The translations under genes were made by a program, and so were the position numbers. The notes beneath the pieces are model-generated. The model searched no databases. It saw only the letters and a list, made by a program, of their open reading frames with translations, and was not told the origin of the DNA. 57,684 nucleotides of DNA from Oscillospiraceae bacterium. Lineage in GTDB: Bacteria; Bacillota; Clostridia; Oscillospirales; Ruminococcaceae. Positions 35,478-43,458 of the stretch are shown here, piece by piece. Location: contig JAUNJJ010000010.1 of NCBI GenBank assembly GCA_030533325.1, forward strand, positions 1 through 57,684. The letters run 5' to 3'. How positions within the stretch are numbered: the stretch's first letter is position 1; every line of letters starts with the position of its first letter.

Positions 35478-36587
35478 ATGAGAAATATCAGCAGTAACAA
35501 CTTTATAATCTGCCTTGGCGACGATGTCAGGTATCGTTTTGCACAGGAGCTTATGCCTGAGGGACATCTGATAGACACCAATTCTCTTAAAATTAACAAA
35601 AGTTATGTTTTTATCTATTCAAAAGAAGAGAATGTAATAACTGATGAAAAGAGAATAATGGTTTACACTTCAAAAATTCATGAAGGACGTATTCTTGAAT
35701 TTCCGCTTTCAGGTATTGACTTAAAATCGTCCTTTGAAGAATATGAAAAAATCCGTATAGGAAAGACAGTAATTTTTGCAGATTTTCCATATAAAAAGGA
35801 AAATCTGAGATATCTTATTGACAAGATATGTACATCGGCAGAGAATGCTGATATAGACCTGGTCCTGTACAATGAAAAACGACGTGCAGGTTATACGGAT
35901 ATTGAAAAATCAGACAGGATTATCTCTGAGGCATATGAGGAATTTGGTGTGTTTGGAATAGATATCCGCCAGTATTTTGCAGGTTCGGATAAATCAGATA
36001 TATTTACAGTTGTTCCTGATAACCTCAGATATATAAAGAACAGGTATCTGAAGGAACTAAAAGGTGCTAATTACCGTGTTGAGAAAAGATTTGATATTCA
36101 TTATAAAACTTTTCTTGAAAGAACGTATGAACATTATTTTTCATTTAACAATCCTTCTGAATTTTCAAGGTATCTTAAGCTTTTTGAATTCGGTTCACTG
36201 CCGATAGATACTGATGATGTTATCGGTTCATTTGCTGATGATTTCAGGGAGATGTATCTGGGGAAGGATTCAGATATTCTGAATGAGATTACAGAATTTT
36301 ATCTTGATTACATTTCTGAAATTTTAAGTTTCAGTCTTTCAGAAGAAAGTATAATGATTCAGAAATATGCGATTGCACTGTTTGAAAAGATGTTCTCCGA
36401 CCGTCAGAAAATTTCATCTGGTAAAACTGAACTCGAATATAAGGAAATTCTTAATAAAAATAATGTTATTACAGAGTTTACTCAGAAAATAGATGATTAT
36501 TTTCATCAGCAGCTTCCTAATCTTATTCACAGCATTGCAGTCAGGAAGATTAAAGCTGTACAGAAAATGATTGATGTGAAGGAGTAG
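35478..36587 (+). CDS. Unknown protein encoded with the dynamin pair
   Basis: A 369-aa soluble protein. The N-terminal half has alternating strands and helices (FIICLGDDVRYRF, GKTVIFADFPY, DIDLVLYNEKRR), like a Rossmann or flavodoxin-type fold but without a P-loop. The C-terminal half is helical and charged. It has no signal peptide or membrane segment. It lies 28 bp after dynamin B and is preceded by a GAGGAG ribosome site. It could be a regulator or effector specific to this dynamin system. I recognise no family. Confidence 0.62.
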   Translation: MRNISSNNFIICLGDDVRYRFAQELMPEGHLIDTNSLKINKSYVFIYSKEENVITDEKRIMVYTSKIHEGRILEFPLSGIDLKSSFEEYEKIRIGKTVIFADFPYKKENLRYLIDKICTSAENADIDLVLYNEKRRAGYTDIEKSDRIISEAYEEFGVFGIDIRQYFAGSDKSDIFTVVPDNLRYIKNRYLKELKGANYRVEKRFDIHYKTFLERTYEHYFSFNNPSEFSRYLKLFEFGSLPIDTDDVIGSFADDFREMYLGKDSDILNEITEFYLDYISEILSFSLSEESIMIQKYAIALFEKMFSDRQKISSGKTELEYKEILNKNNVITEFTQKIDDYFHQQLPNLIHSIAVRKIKAVQKMIDVKE

Positions 36588-36597
36588 GTGACTGCAA

Positions 36598-36897
36598 GTG
36601 AAGATATCAGATAAAATCGACGCAGAATACATTAACAGAAAAGTTTTCAGACTGAATAAAGAAATAAAAAAGGAATCGTTTTTTTATAAATGCGGACTTC
36701 TTATTCTTTCCGGTAACGGTGCTGAAACTGAAAAAAAAATAAAACATATTGACTGTATATCAGGAATTGCAGACCGGTATGTTTTAAAGGGAGAAATGAA
36801 AAGAGCACTGCTTTACGCAGCGCTCCTGAAACGAAAGGTAAATCAGCTTACTGAAGAAGTTAAAAAAGCAGAAATAACTTTACCTTCCGCGGATTAA
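36598..36897 (+). CDS. Small helical protein encoded with the dynamin pair
   Basis: A 99-aa basic protein, mostly helical, with Lys-rich ends (GEMKRALLYAALLKRKVNQL near the C-terminus). The start is GTG at 36598, 7 bp after GGAGTAGGTG. It is the last gene of the operon. Its 3' end overlaps the 3' end of the convergent membrane-protein gene by 18 bp. Function unknown; it is small enough to be an adaptor of the 369-aa protein or of the dynamins. Confidence 0.55.
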   Translation: MKISDKIDAEYINRKVFRLNKEIKKESFFYKCGLLILSGNGAETEKKIKHIDCISGIADRYVLKGEMKRALLYAALLKRKVNQLTEEVKKAEITLPSAD

Positions 36898-37419
36898 TTT
36901 TGGTTTGATTTTTCTGTTATATATGATAAGCATGCTGTCAAGACTGTAGTCATATATTAAACAAATAAAATTAACCAGCAGAATGATACCTGCAGCCGCC
37001 GGTTTTCCCTTATCCATTAGCTGCTCGTAGAATTCAGTAATTCCAAGAAAAGAAACTGCGATGTAGAATTCTGACATAATGCATATGTTAAAAATTATTA
37101 ATTTGACAGTCAGTCTGACAAGAGGAAACTTTATCTTTTCTATAAACTGTCTGGTTACAGGATAGTGACCGAACAGCATGATATAGAGCAGAGCAGCCTC
37201 CTTGTCGAAGGTTACAAAAACCGAAAGAATGCCGGTTGCAAAAAAAGTAAGATATGCCCATGATGGTGTTATCTCTACCGACATTATCATCATTAGTACT
37301 CCTGCTATCATAGGAAGAGTGATGTAGAGAACCGGAAATATTCCTGTCAGAAACATACACAGCAGGCAGAGTGAAGATATTATTCCGCCTAAGGCGATTT
37401 TATAGCTTATATTCTGCAT
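36880..37419 (-). CDS. Multi-pass membrane protein (ECF S-component-like)
   Basis: A 179-aa protein with about five hydrophobic helices and a short basic tail (NRKIKPKLIRGR). Size and topology resemble small substrate-binding S-components of ECF vitamin transporters, but no diagnostic motif is visible, so this is a shape argument only. The start at 37419 has a distant AAAGGA site. Its upstream region is shared with the divergent GGDEF gene and holds a perfect 10-bp inverted repeat. Confidence 0.6.
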   Translation of the reverse strand: MQNISYKIALGGIISSLCLLCMFLTGIFPVLYITLPMIAGVLMMIMSVEITPSWAYLTFFATGILSVFVTFDKEAALLYIMLFGHYPVTRQFIEKIKFPLVRLTVKLIIFNICIMSEFYIAVSFLGITEFYEQLMDKGKPAAAGIILLVNFICLIYDYSLDSMLIIYNRKIKPKLIRGR

Positions 37420-37450
37420 TTTATTTTTTAAGATTTTCCTTTCAGTGAAA

Positions 37451-37486
37451 TATAGTAAACTTCAGATAAATTTGCCGTTTACTATA
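37451..37486. promoter_or_regulatory. Inverted repeat in the divergent promoter region
   Basis: TATAGTAAAC (37451-37460) and GTTTACTATA (37477-37486) are perfect inverted 10-bp arms with a 16-bp spacer. They lie between the divergent membrane-protein and GGDEF genes and overlap TATAAT at 37483-37488. It is a candidate operator controlling both directions. Confidence 0.6.
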
Positions 37487-37532
37487 ATAACATAAAAAAA
37501 TTTTTTTTTCAATATATTTGAGAGGGGTTATT

Positions 37533-39443
37533 ATGGGAGCTTTAAATATTGCAGTAATTATATCGGGAATAGACGAAGAGTATCAGAGTACTATCCTGAG
37601 CGGCATACATGAATTTGCCGAAGAAAAAAATATCAATATAGTCCATTTTATTGCATTCGGTGGTGTGCTTGGAAATCAGAATGATATCGGAGAATTCAAT
37701 ATCTATAATCTTATAAACTATGATATACTTGATGGTGTTATTCTTCTGACCAATACCATTGCTTCTCCAGCGGTTGTCAGAGATATTGTAGACCGGATAC
37801 GTGAGGCAGATATACCTGTTTCAAGTGTTGACTGTGATATGGAGGGGTTCTGCAGTGTCGGTATTGACAACAGCAGAGCAATGGAAGAAATGGTACGGCA
37901 TATTGTAGAGGAGCACGGAGTAAGAAAGGTAAATTATATAACTGGTCCTGATGCCAATCCGGAGAGTATTATGCGTTTCAATGCATACAAGAAGGTTCTT
38001 GCGGAAAACGGCATCGAATTCGATGAAAGATATGTTTATCACGGACTGTTCCGTGAACGTGACGGCGTTTCAGGTGTTGAGGAATTTATCAGAAACGGTG
38101 TGCTGGGACAGGCGGTTATCTGTGCAAATGACGTAATGGCAATCGGTGCATTCAACACACTTAAGGAGCATGGCTATCATATACCTGAAGATGTAATGGT
38201 TACCGGTTTCGATAATATTTTTAATGCAAGAAATTATTATACACCTATTACTTCTGTAGACCGTCCTTTGAAAAAATCAGGATATATCGCCTGTGAACAG
38301 GTATACAATGGTATTATGGGGATTAAGCAGGAACGAAGCGTTATACTTGAAACAAGCATATGCCGTAATATGAGCTGCGGTTGCCATGATGTGGAATGCG
38401 ATGATATAATGCTTTTTAAAAGGGAGACTTATGACATTTTGGAAATATATCACCGTGATGTTCCCGAGGTGAACTCAATGTCCTGTATTTTAGCGGAGAG
38501 CGATGACTTTAATCATAACATTGAATCACTGAAAAGATACGTTGAACAGATGAACTGTGAAAAATTTTTCCTTTGTCTTTGTGAAAACTGGCTGGATGAT
38601 TCTGATAATCCTGGCAATGAAGGATATCTTTCCCACGGGTATACGGAGAATGTTGAGGTTCCTCTTGCATACTGTGATAAGCAGTTCGGTAAATTGAGCA
38701 AATTTCCTTCATCGCAGATTCTCTCAGATCTTAAGTACAAAACACCTCACAGTAAAAAATATTATTTTTCACCTATCCATTTCAATGACAGATGTCTTGG
38801 CTATTCAGTAATATGTAACAGTGATTTTCCGCTTAGAAGTCCTATGTACCATGCGTGGGTAATAAGCCTTAGTAATTCTCTTGAAAATATCAGAAAAAAA
38901 ATCTGTCTTGAGAAAGCACTTTCAAAACTGGAAGCACTCTACATTTACGATCCGCTTACACAGATTTATAACCGTAACGGTTTTTATGAAAATATTTCGA
39001 AGTTCTATTCCGATGTAAGCGATAACAAGCCTTCAATGATAATGTTTGCAGATATGGACGGAATGAAATACATAAATGATAATTTCGGACACAAGGAAGG
39101 CGATTTTGCCATAAAGGGAATGGCAGAGTCTATAGGAAATGCCTGCAGTGACAATGAAGTACTGGCAAGATTCGGAGGAGATGAATTTATAATATTCGGG
39201 TATAATTATGATGAAGAAAAGGCAGAAAAACTCCGAAGCAATATCCAGAAAAATATTCATGAGTATAACAATACATCAGAAAAGCCATATAAGATAGGAA
39301 TAAGTATCGGATGGCACATTGAAACACTTGGTGATGATAGAGACTTTAACGCCCTGATAACAAAGGCCGATCTGAAGATGTACCGCGAAAAGAGAAGTAA
39401 GCCAACCAGCAGAGAAGGCCGTCAGATAATGGGTATTGATTAA
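37533..39443 (+). CDS. LacI-type sensor domain-GGDEF diguanylate cyclase
   Basis: A 636-aa protein. Residues 5-280 form a periplasmic-binding-protein-like domain of the LacI/GalR sensor type (GVILLTN, GIDNSRAM, VICANDVMAIGAF, VTGFDN, SVDRP) without the N-terminal HTH. A Cys-rich SCGCHD link and a middle domain (about 300-450) follow. The C-terminal GGDEF domain (about 470-630) has DPLTQIYNRNGF, DMDGMKYINDNFGH and an intact FGGDEF. It should make c-di-GMP from GTP. The RxxD feedback site is absent. No membrane segment or signal peptide is seen, so it would sense a cytoplasmic ligand, perhaps a sugar. The ATG at 37533 follows GAGAGGGG. Confidence 0.85.
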   Translation: MGALNIAVIISGIDEEYQSTILSGIHEFAEEKNINIVHFIAFGGVLGNQNDIGEFNIYNLINYDILDGVILLTNTIASPAVVRDIVDRIREADIPVSSVDCDMEGFCSVGIDNSRAMEEMVRHIVEEHGVRKVNYITGPDANPESIMRFNAYKKVLAENGIEFDERYVYHGLFRERDGVSGVEEFIRNGVLGQAVICANDVMAIGAFNTLKEHGYHIPEDVMVTGFDNIFNARNYYTPITSVDRPLKKSGYIACEQVYNGIMGIKQERSVILETSICRNMSCGCHDVECDDIMLFKRETYDILEIYHRDVPEVNSMSCILAESDDFNHNIESLKRYVEQMNCEKFFLCLCENWLDDSDNPGNEGYLSHGYTENVEVPLAYCDKQFGKLSKFPSSQILSDLKYKTPHSKKYYFSPIHFNDRCLGYSVICNSDFPLRSPMYHAWVISLSNSLENIRKKICLEKALSKLEALYIYDPLTQIYNRNGFYENISKFYSDVSDNKPSMIMFADMDGMKYINDNFGHKEGDFAIKGMAESIGNACSDNEVLARFGGDEFIIFGYNYDEEKAEKLRSNIQKNIHEYNNTSEKPYKIGISIGWHIETLGDDRDFNALITKADLKMYREKRSKPTSREGRQIMGID

Positions 39444-39476
39444 TTTGCATAAGATTATTTGTAGGGGGGATAATCT

Positions 39477-40226
39477 GTGAATAAGAATAATTCAGATAAC
39501 AGACAGAAAGTTTTGATAATTGGATTTTTCATTATTGCAGCCGTTATTGTAATTATTTGTTTTCTGTTAAATAATGAACTGAAAGAACTTGAAACACCGG
39601 AAATTAATGAGCCTGAAATTACTGCAGCTGCATCATATACAGAAGATTCTGAAGAAGTGACCGAGTATACAGAAACTGCAGAGGTTACAGAGGTTTCTGA
39701 AATTACCGAAGTTACTGAACCGGTTACATCCGCTGCTGAAACTTCAGCGGCTGTTGATCCATCAAGGATTGTCTGGGAGGATGATGTTTCAGAAGTAAGT
39801 TTTTCAGATGTCATACTTGATAAAACGATAGAAGAAAATAAAACTTTTCAAACCGATCTGAGTCAGTTTGCCGGAGAGGGAGATATAATCGATTCTTTTC
39901 GATTTGTTTTTCACGCTGAAGATGGTATATCTCCGCTTGGTGAAGTAAAAGGCGGATTTGGAATTTCAGTGGACAACAGCTGTGAAGCCAGAACAGACGA
40001 TATCTGGTATCAGACACCTGATGATTTTACTCTTCAGGCTGAGGGAAGCACGTGTGAGGCGGAATGGATAATTCCGGATGAAATAAAGGAATATATTACA
40101 GTATCCGGCGGACAGGTGCTTTTCGGTTACTGGTGGAGCAATTCTGACAGAGTGGTTCTTGACAAAATAATCTGTACACATAAAAATATGAAAATATTAC
40201 CTGATGAAACCACTTCATCAAACTAA
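39477..40226 (+). CDS. Membrane-anchored protein with carbohydrate-binding-like C-terminal domain
   Basis: A 249-aa protein with one N-terminal membrane helix (about 11-31), a Glu/Thr/Ser-rich stalk (about 35-95) and a beta-rich C-terminal domain (about 105-245) rich in Trp and Tyr (DDIWYQ, LFGYWWSNSD). The domain resembles carbohydrate-binding modules seen in Ruminococcus surface proteins, but the family is not identified. The start is GTG behind AGGGGGGA. It follows the GGDEF gene by 33 bp and is probably co-transcribed with it. Confidence 0.65.
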   Translation: MNKNNSDNRQKVLIIGFFIIAAVIVIICFLLNNELKELETPEINEPEITAAASYTEDSEEVTEYTETAEVTEVSEITEVTEPVTSAAETSAAVDPSRIVWEDDVSEVSFSDVILDKTIEENKTFQTDLSQFAGEGDIIDSFRFVFHAEDGISPLGEVKGGFGISVDNSCEARTDDIWYQTPDDFTLQAEGSTCEAEWIIPDEIKEYITVSGGQVLFGYWWSNSDRVVLDKIICTHKNMKILPDETTSSN

Positions 40227-40252
40227 AAAAAACCGGCATATGCCGGTTTTTT
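40227..40252 (+). terminator. Terminator after the GGDEF operon
   Basis: AACCGGCA and TGCCGGTT form a compact stem followed by T6. Confidence 0.93.
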
Positions 40253-40317
40253 GCATATTTTTTTCTGAAGTTCAGTAAAATATAATGATATATATTTTAG
40301 GAAAGGGGAAAAAAATA

Positions 40318-41031
40318 ATGTTAGGTTCGGTAATAACAGAGGCACTTAAAAGTCTTCTGCTGTTTGCACTTCATGTTGAAAATACAAATGTATTTCCAAA
40401 GCCGCTTACACGTAAGGAAGAAGAGGAATGTTTCAGATTAATGAACGAGGAAAACAGTATTGAGGCAAGAAACAAACTTATAGAGCATAATCTCCGGCTT
40501 GTTGCTCATATTATAAAAAAATATTATTCCAGATCAAAAGATCAGGAAGAACTGATTTCAATAGGAACAATAGGACTTATAAAAGCAGTCTCAACATTTA
40601 AGAGTGACAAGAACAGCAGACTTGCAACATATGCAAGCAGATGTATTGAAAATGAAATTCTGATGTATTTCAGGCAGCAGAAAAAAACTGCAGGAGACAT
40701 CTACATAGATACTCCTATAGACACAGACAAGGATGGAAATCAGCTTACACTGATGGATATAATTGCAGACGACAAATCCGTAATTGACGAGGTTGAACTG
40801 ATTATCAATTCAAAAAAACTTTACGGGTTAATTAAGGATTGTCTTGAGGAAAGGGAACTGGAAATCGTGTCGATGAGATACGGATTGTTTGGATATTCGC
40901 CTAAGACGCAGAAAGAGGTTGCTGATAAGCTTGATATTTCGAGAAGTTACGTATCAAGAATTGAGAAAAAAGCACTTGGAAAGCTTAAAAAGAGTATGGA
41001 TAATCCGATGGATGCAACTATTCAGCCATAA
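40318..41031 (+). CDS. sigK: RNA polymerase sigma factor of the SigK (sporulation) type
   Basis: A 237-aa group 3 sigma factor. It starts with the hydrophobic pro-sequence-like helix typical of SigK (ALKSLLLFALHV), then FPKPLT, the region 2 block NLRLVAHIIKKY, SIGTIGLIKAV and ATYASRCIENEIL, and a region 4 HTH (TQKEVADKLDISRSYVSRIEKKAL). In B. subtilis SigK drives late mother-cell genes and is activated by removal of a pro-peptide. The gene is uninterrupted, with no skin-like element. The ATG at 40318 follows AGGAAAGGGG. TATAAT at 40281-40286 is a possible -10 box. Confidence 0.88.
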   Translation: MLGSVITEALKSLLLFALHVENTNVFPKPLTRKEEEECFRLMNEENSIEARNKLIEHNLRLVAHIIKKYYSRSKDQEELISIGTIGLIKAVSTFKSDKNSRLATYASRCIENEILMYFRQQKKTAGDIYIDTPIDTDKDGNQLTLMDIIADDKSVIDEVELIINSKKLYGLIKDCLEERELEIVSMRYGLFGYSPKTQKEVADKLDISRSYVSRIEKKALGKLKKSMDNPMDATIQP

Positions 41032-41039
41032 TCAGATAC

Positions 41040-41134
41040 AAAGAAAATATGTGTGCGAAGGTGCAGGGCGACCGCAAAGCCCTGCAAAAGACAAAGAAAT
41101 AATCATGAACTTAAGCCATGTAGCTTAACAGTAA
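41040..41134 (+). ncRNA. Conserved structured RNA element, copy 1
   Basis: A block of about 50 nt nearly identical to 54275-54370 holds hairpin A (GCAGGGC, loop GACCGCAAA, GCCCTGC). After about 18 A-rich bases comes hairpin B (CATG...CATG around AACTTA), and 6 nt later AACAGTAA. Compared with copy 2, hairpin B keeps its pairing through an A-T to G-C change. It begins 9 bp after the sigK stop. The family is not recognised. Confidence 0.65.
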
Positions 41135-41164
41135 TCGATGGATGTTTAATATGTGTCATTTTAC

Positions 41165-41193
41165 TTGTATTTATATTTATTCAGTGATATAAT
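41165..41193 (+). promoter_or_regulatory. Probable promoter of the half-dockerin peptidase gene
   Basis: TTGTAT (41165-41170), a 17-bp spacer and TATAAT (41188-41193), with an AGTGA extended -10. Confidence 0.6.
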
Positions 41194-41227
41194 ATAAATG
41201 ATTAAATATGATATGGAGGATGTTTAA

Positions 41228-42325
41228 ATGAAAAAAGTAAAAACAGCAGCATTGATTCTTGCATCAGTGGTAATGGCAGCTTCAGCGGCCTCTGCAGCCG
41301 CCGGTGCAGATTATTCCGGATTGAAAAATTATCTGATGCTTGATTCGGATTCATTTTCCGGTGAGTATGATATAAATGATGACGGAAAAACGGATGTATT
41401 TGATGTATGTCATTTAAAACAGCAGATACTATATGAAACTGAGAAACCTGATACTCCGGAGTCATTTTTCAGCCTTGGAGAAGCAAGTATTGATTCTTCA
41501 GAAAAAAAGATATACATTCCTTTGGTTTTATCACCGACAGATTATTATATAAGTAAATTTTCACTTGAATTAAAATTTGATTCCGACAGTTTCCTGCTTT
41601 CATACCTTAATGAAGGTGATATGTGCGGTCAGTGGTCGTGGTCAGTATCGGAAGGAAATGTGGAGATAGAGTATATAACTGATGAAACCTCTTCATACGG
41701 TGGCACAGCTTTTATAGCAGAATATGATATAAATGAAGGTGTTCCCGAAGGATATTATGAATTCAGTGTGGAAAATATAAGAGTGACTGTTACTGATGAT
41801 TCAGGTGAAGAGAGAGTTCTCACTGCTGAAGAATGCCCTGAGAATGCCGGCGTTTCTACTGTTTACATTGACAATACTGTTTCACCTCCTGTTGTTACAG
41901 ACCCGCCTGTGGTTACTACTCCTGCACCTGTTCATGAGGCACCTGAGATTTATAATGCAATGATTGCATTAAAAAAAGATTACCCTGACGGAACACCATG
42001 GACTAATGATAACGGTTATGCATGGAACGGCGGCATATACAGTATGGGATACGGATGTGCCGGATTTGCATTTATGCTTTCAGATGCAGCATTCGGTAAT
42101 CTTCCTGCAAGAATAATAGAAGACTGGAGCAATTATCAGATAAGAGTCGGAGATATTCTCAGAGTAAACAATGACGGACACTCTGTAATTGTACTTGAAG
42201 TAAACGAAAGTGGAGTTGTTCTTGCTGAAGGTAATTACAACAATTCAGTTCACTGGGGAAGAAAGATGTCATGGTCTGAAGTAAACAATACTCTGACCTA
42301 TATAATGACAAGATATCCTGAATAA
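41228..42325 (+). CDS. Secreted CHAP/NlpC-like cysteine peptidase with half dockerin and cohesin-like domain
   Basis: A 365-aa exported protein. A signal peptide (1-26) is followed by a single dockerin-type F-hand (DINDDGKTDVFDVCHLKQQ, about 42-60) without its second repeat. A beta domain (about 75-205) has a cohesin-like or Ig-like layout, then comes a Pro/Val/Thr linker (about 215-235). The C-terminal domain has GCAGFAF (Cys nucleophile), DGHSVIV (His) and AEGNYN, as in CHAP/NlpC-type amidases. It probably cleaves peptidoglycan peptides or cross-links. The ATG follows GGAGGA. Only 23 bp separate it from mnmA. Confidence 0.72.
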   Translation: MKKVKTAALILASVVMAASAASAAAGADYSGLKNYLMLDSDSFSGEYDINDDGKTDVFDVCHLKQQILYETEKPDTPESFFSLGEASIDSSEKKIYIPLVLSPTDYYISKFSLELKFDSDSFLLSYLNEGDMCGQWSWSVSEGNVEIEYITDETSSYGGTAFIAEYDINEGVPEGYYEFSVENIRVTVTDDSGEERVLTAEECPENAGVSTVYIDNTVSPPVVTDPPVVTTPAPVHEAPEIYNAMIALKKDYPDGTPWTNDNGYAWNGGIYSMGYGCAGFAFMLSDAAFGNLPARIIEDWSNYQIRVGDILRVNNDGHSVIVLEVNESGVVLAEGNYNNSVHWGRKMSWSEVNNTLTYIMTRYPE

Positions 42326-42348
42326 CATATGAGAAAAGAGAGGATTTT

Positions 42349-43419
42349 ATGGCTAAGGTACTGGTCGGTATGAGCGGCGGCGTAGACAGCTCAGTTGCAG
42401 CGAAGGTGCTGCTTGACAGCGGATACGATGTTACGGGAGTTACATTAAAAATGTTCTCATCCGATGATATAGTGGAAACAGAAACAAGAACATGCTGTTC
42501 ACTTTCAGATATTGAAGATGCAAGAGCGGTTGCGTATAAACTTGGTTTTGAACATGTTGTTTTTAATTTTAAGGATAAATTCAGGGAATTTGTAATTGAT
42601 AATTTTATTGAGAGCTATATCACCGGCAGAACACCTAATCCCTGTATAGAGTGCAACCGGCATATCAAATTTGATAAAATGCTTCAGAAAGCGGAAGAGC
42701 TTGGTTTTGACTATATTGCAACCGGTCACTATGCCCTTAAGGAATATAATGAGGAAACCGGAAGATACTATCTCAGAAGACCTGAGGACAGATCAAAGGA
42801 TCAGACTTACGTACTCTACAGTCTTACGCAGCACCAGCTTGCAAAAACTCTCTTTCCTCTCTGTAAATACGAAAAGACTGAAGTAAGGAAAATTGCTGAA
42901 GAAGCAGGTCTTGTAAATTCAAGAAAACCAGACAGCCAGGATATCTGTTTTGTACCGGACGGAAAATATGCTGATTTTATCAGAAAACATACAGACAAGG
43001 GAACCGAAGAGGGGAACTTTACAGATACAGGGGGAAATATCCTCGGAAAACACAGCGGCATTATCAATTACACCATCGGTCAGCGCAAAGGTCTTGGCAT
43101 AGCACTTGGAAAACCGGTATTTGTAGTAAGCAAGGACGCGGAAACAAATACTGTTGTACTTGGTTCCAATGATGACTTGTTTACAACCGAACTGGTTGCA
43201 GAAGACGTTAATTTCATGTCCGTACCTGAACTAAACGGCGAAATGCACATAACAGCAAAACCAAGATACAACAGCAAAGACGAACCGGCAGTCATTTCCA
43301 TGCTTCCTGACGGACGTGTAAAAGTCGTTTTCGAAAAACCTCAGCGGGCAGTAACAAGCGGACAGGCTGTGGTGTTCTATGACGGCGATATTGTTGTGGG
43401 CGGAGGAACGATAGTTTAA
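42349..43419 (+). CDS. mnmA: tRNA-specific 2-thiouridylase
   Basis: A 356-aa enzyme that thiolates U34 of tRNA-Lys, -Glu and -Gln. The PP-loop is MSGGVDSSV (8-16), the first catalytic Cys is in NPCIECNRHIKF, the second is in QDICFVPDG, and ATGHYA and GQRKGLG are also present. Full length. It is preceded by AGAGAGG and followed by a strong terminator. It probably depends on upstream transcription or a weak local promoter. Confidence 0.96.
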   Translation: MAKVLVGMSGGVDSSVAAKVLLDSGYDVTGVTLKMFSSDDIVETETRTCCSLSDIEDARAVAYKLGFEHVVFNFKDKFREFVIDNFIESYITGRTPNPCIECNRHIKFDKMLQKAEELGFDYIATGHYALKEYNEETGRYYLRRPEDRSKDQTYVLYSLTQHQLAKTLFPLCKYEKTEVRKIAEEAGLVNSRKPDSQDICFVPDGKYADFIRKHTDKGTEEGNFTDTGGNILGKHSGIINYTIGQRKGLGIALGKPVFVVSKDAETNTVVLGSNDDLFTTELVAEDVNFMSVPELNGEMHITAKPRYNSKDEPAVISMLPDGRVKVVFEKPQRAVTSGQAVVFYDGDIVVGGGTIV

Positions 43420-43424
43420 ATACA

Positions 43425-43458
43425 AAAAACCGGCATCAAAACGATGCCGGTTTTTTTA
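43425..43458. terminator. Terminator after mnmA
   Basis: AAACCGGCATC and GATGCCGGTTT form a stem followed by T. It also faces the converging permease remnant. Confidence 0.93.

Noticed and set aside
36880..37419. Definite ECF transporter S-component
   Set aside because: Only size and hydrophobicity fit; no motif or linked ECF genes. Reported as membrane protein only.
41040..41134. Possible c-di-GMP-I riboswitch because of the ACCGCAAAGCC string
   Set aside because: The GGCAAA/GAAA hairpin of the GEMM aptamer is missing and the A-hairpin loop has only 9 nt. The true GEMM element is at 45926. The element is kept as an unknown RNA.
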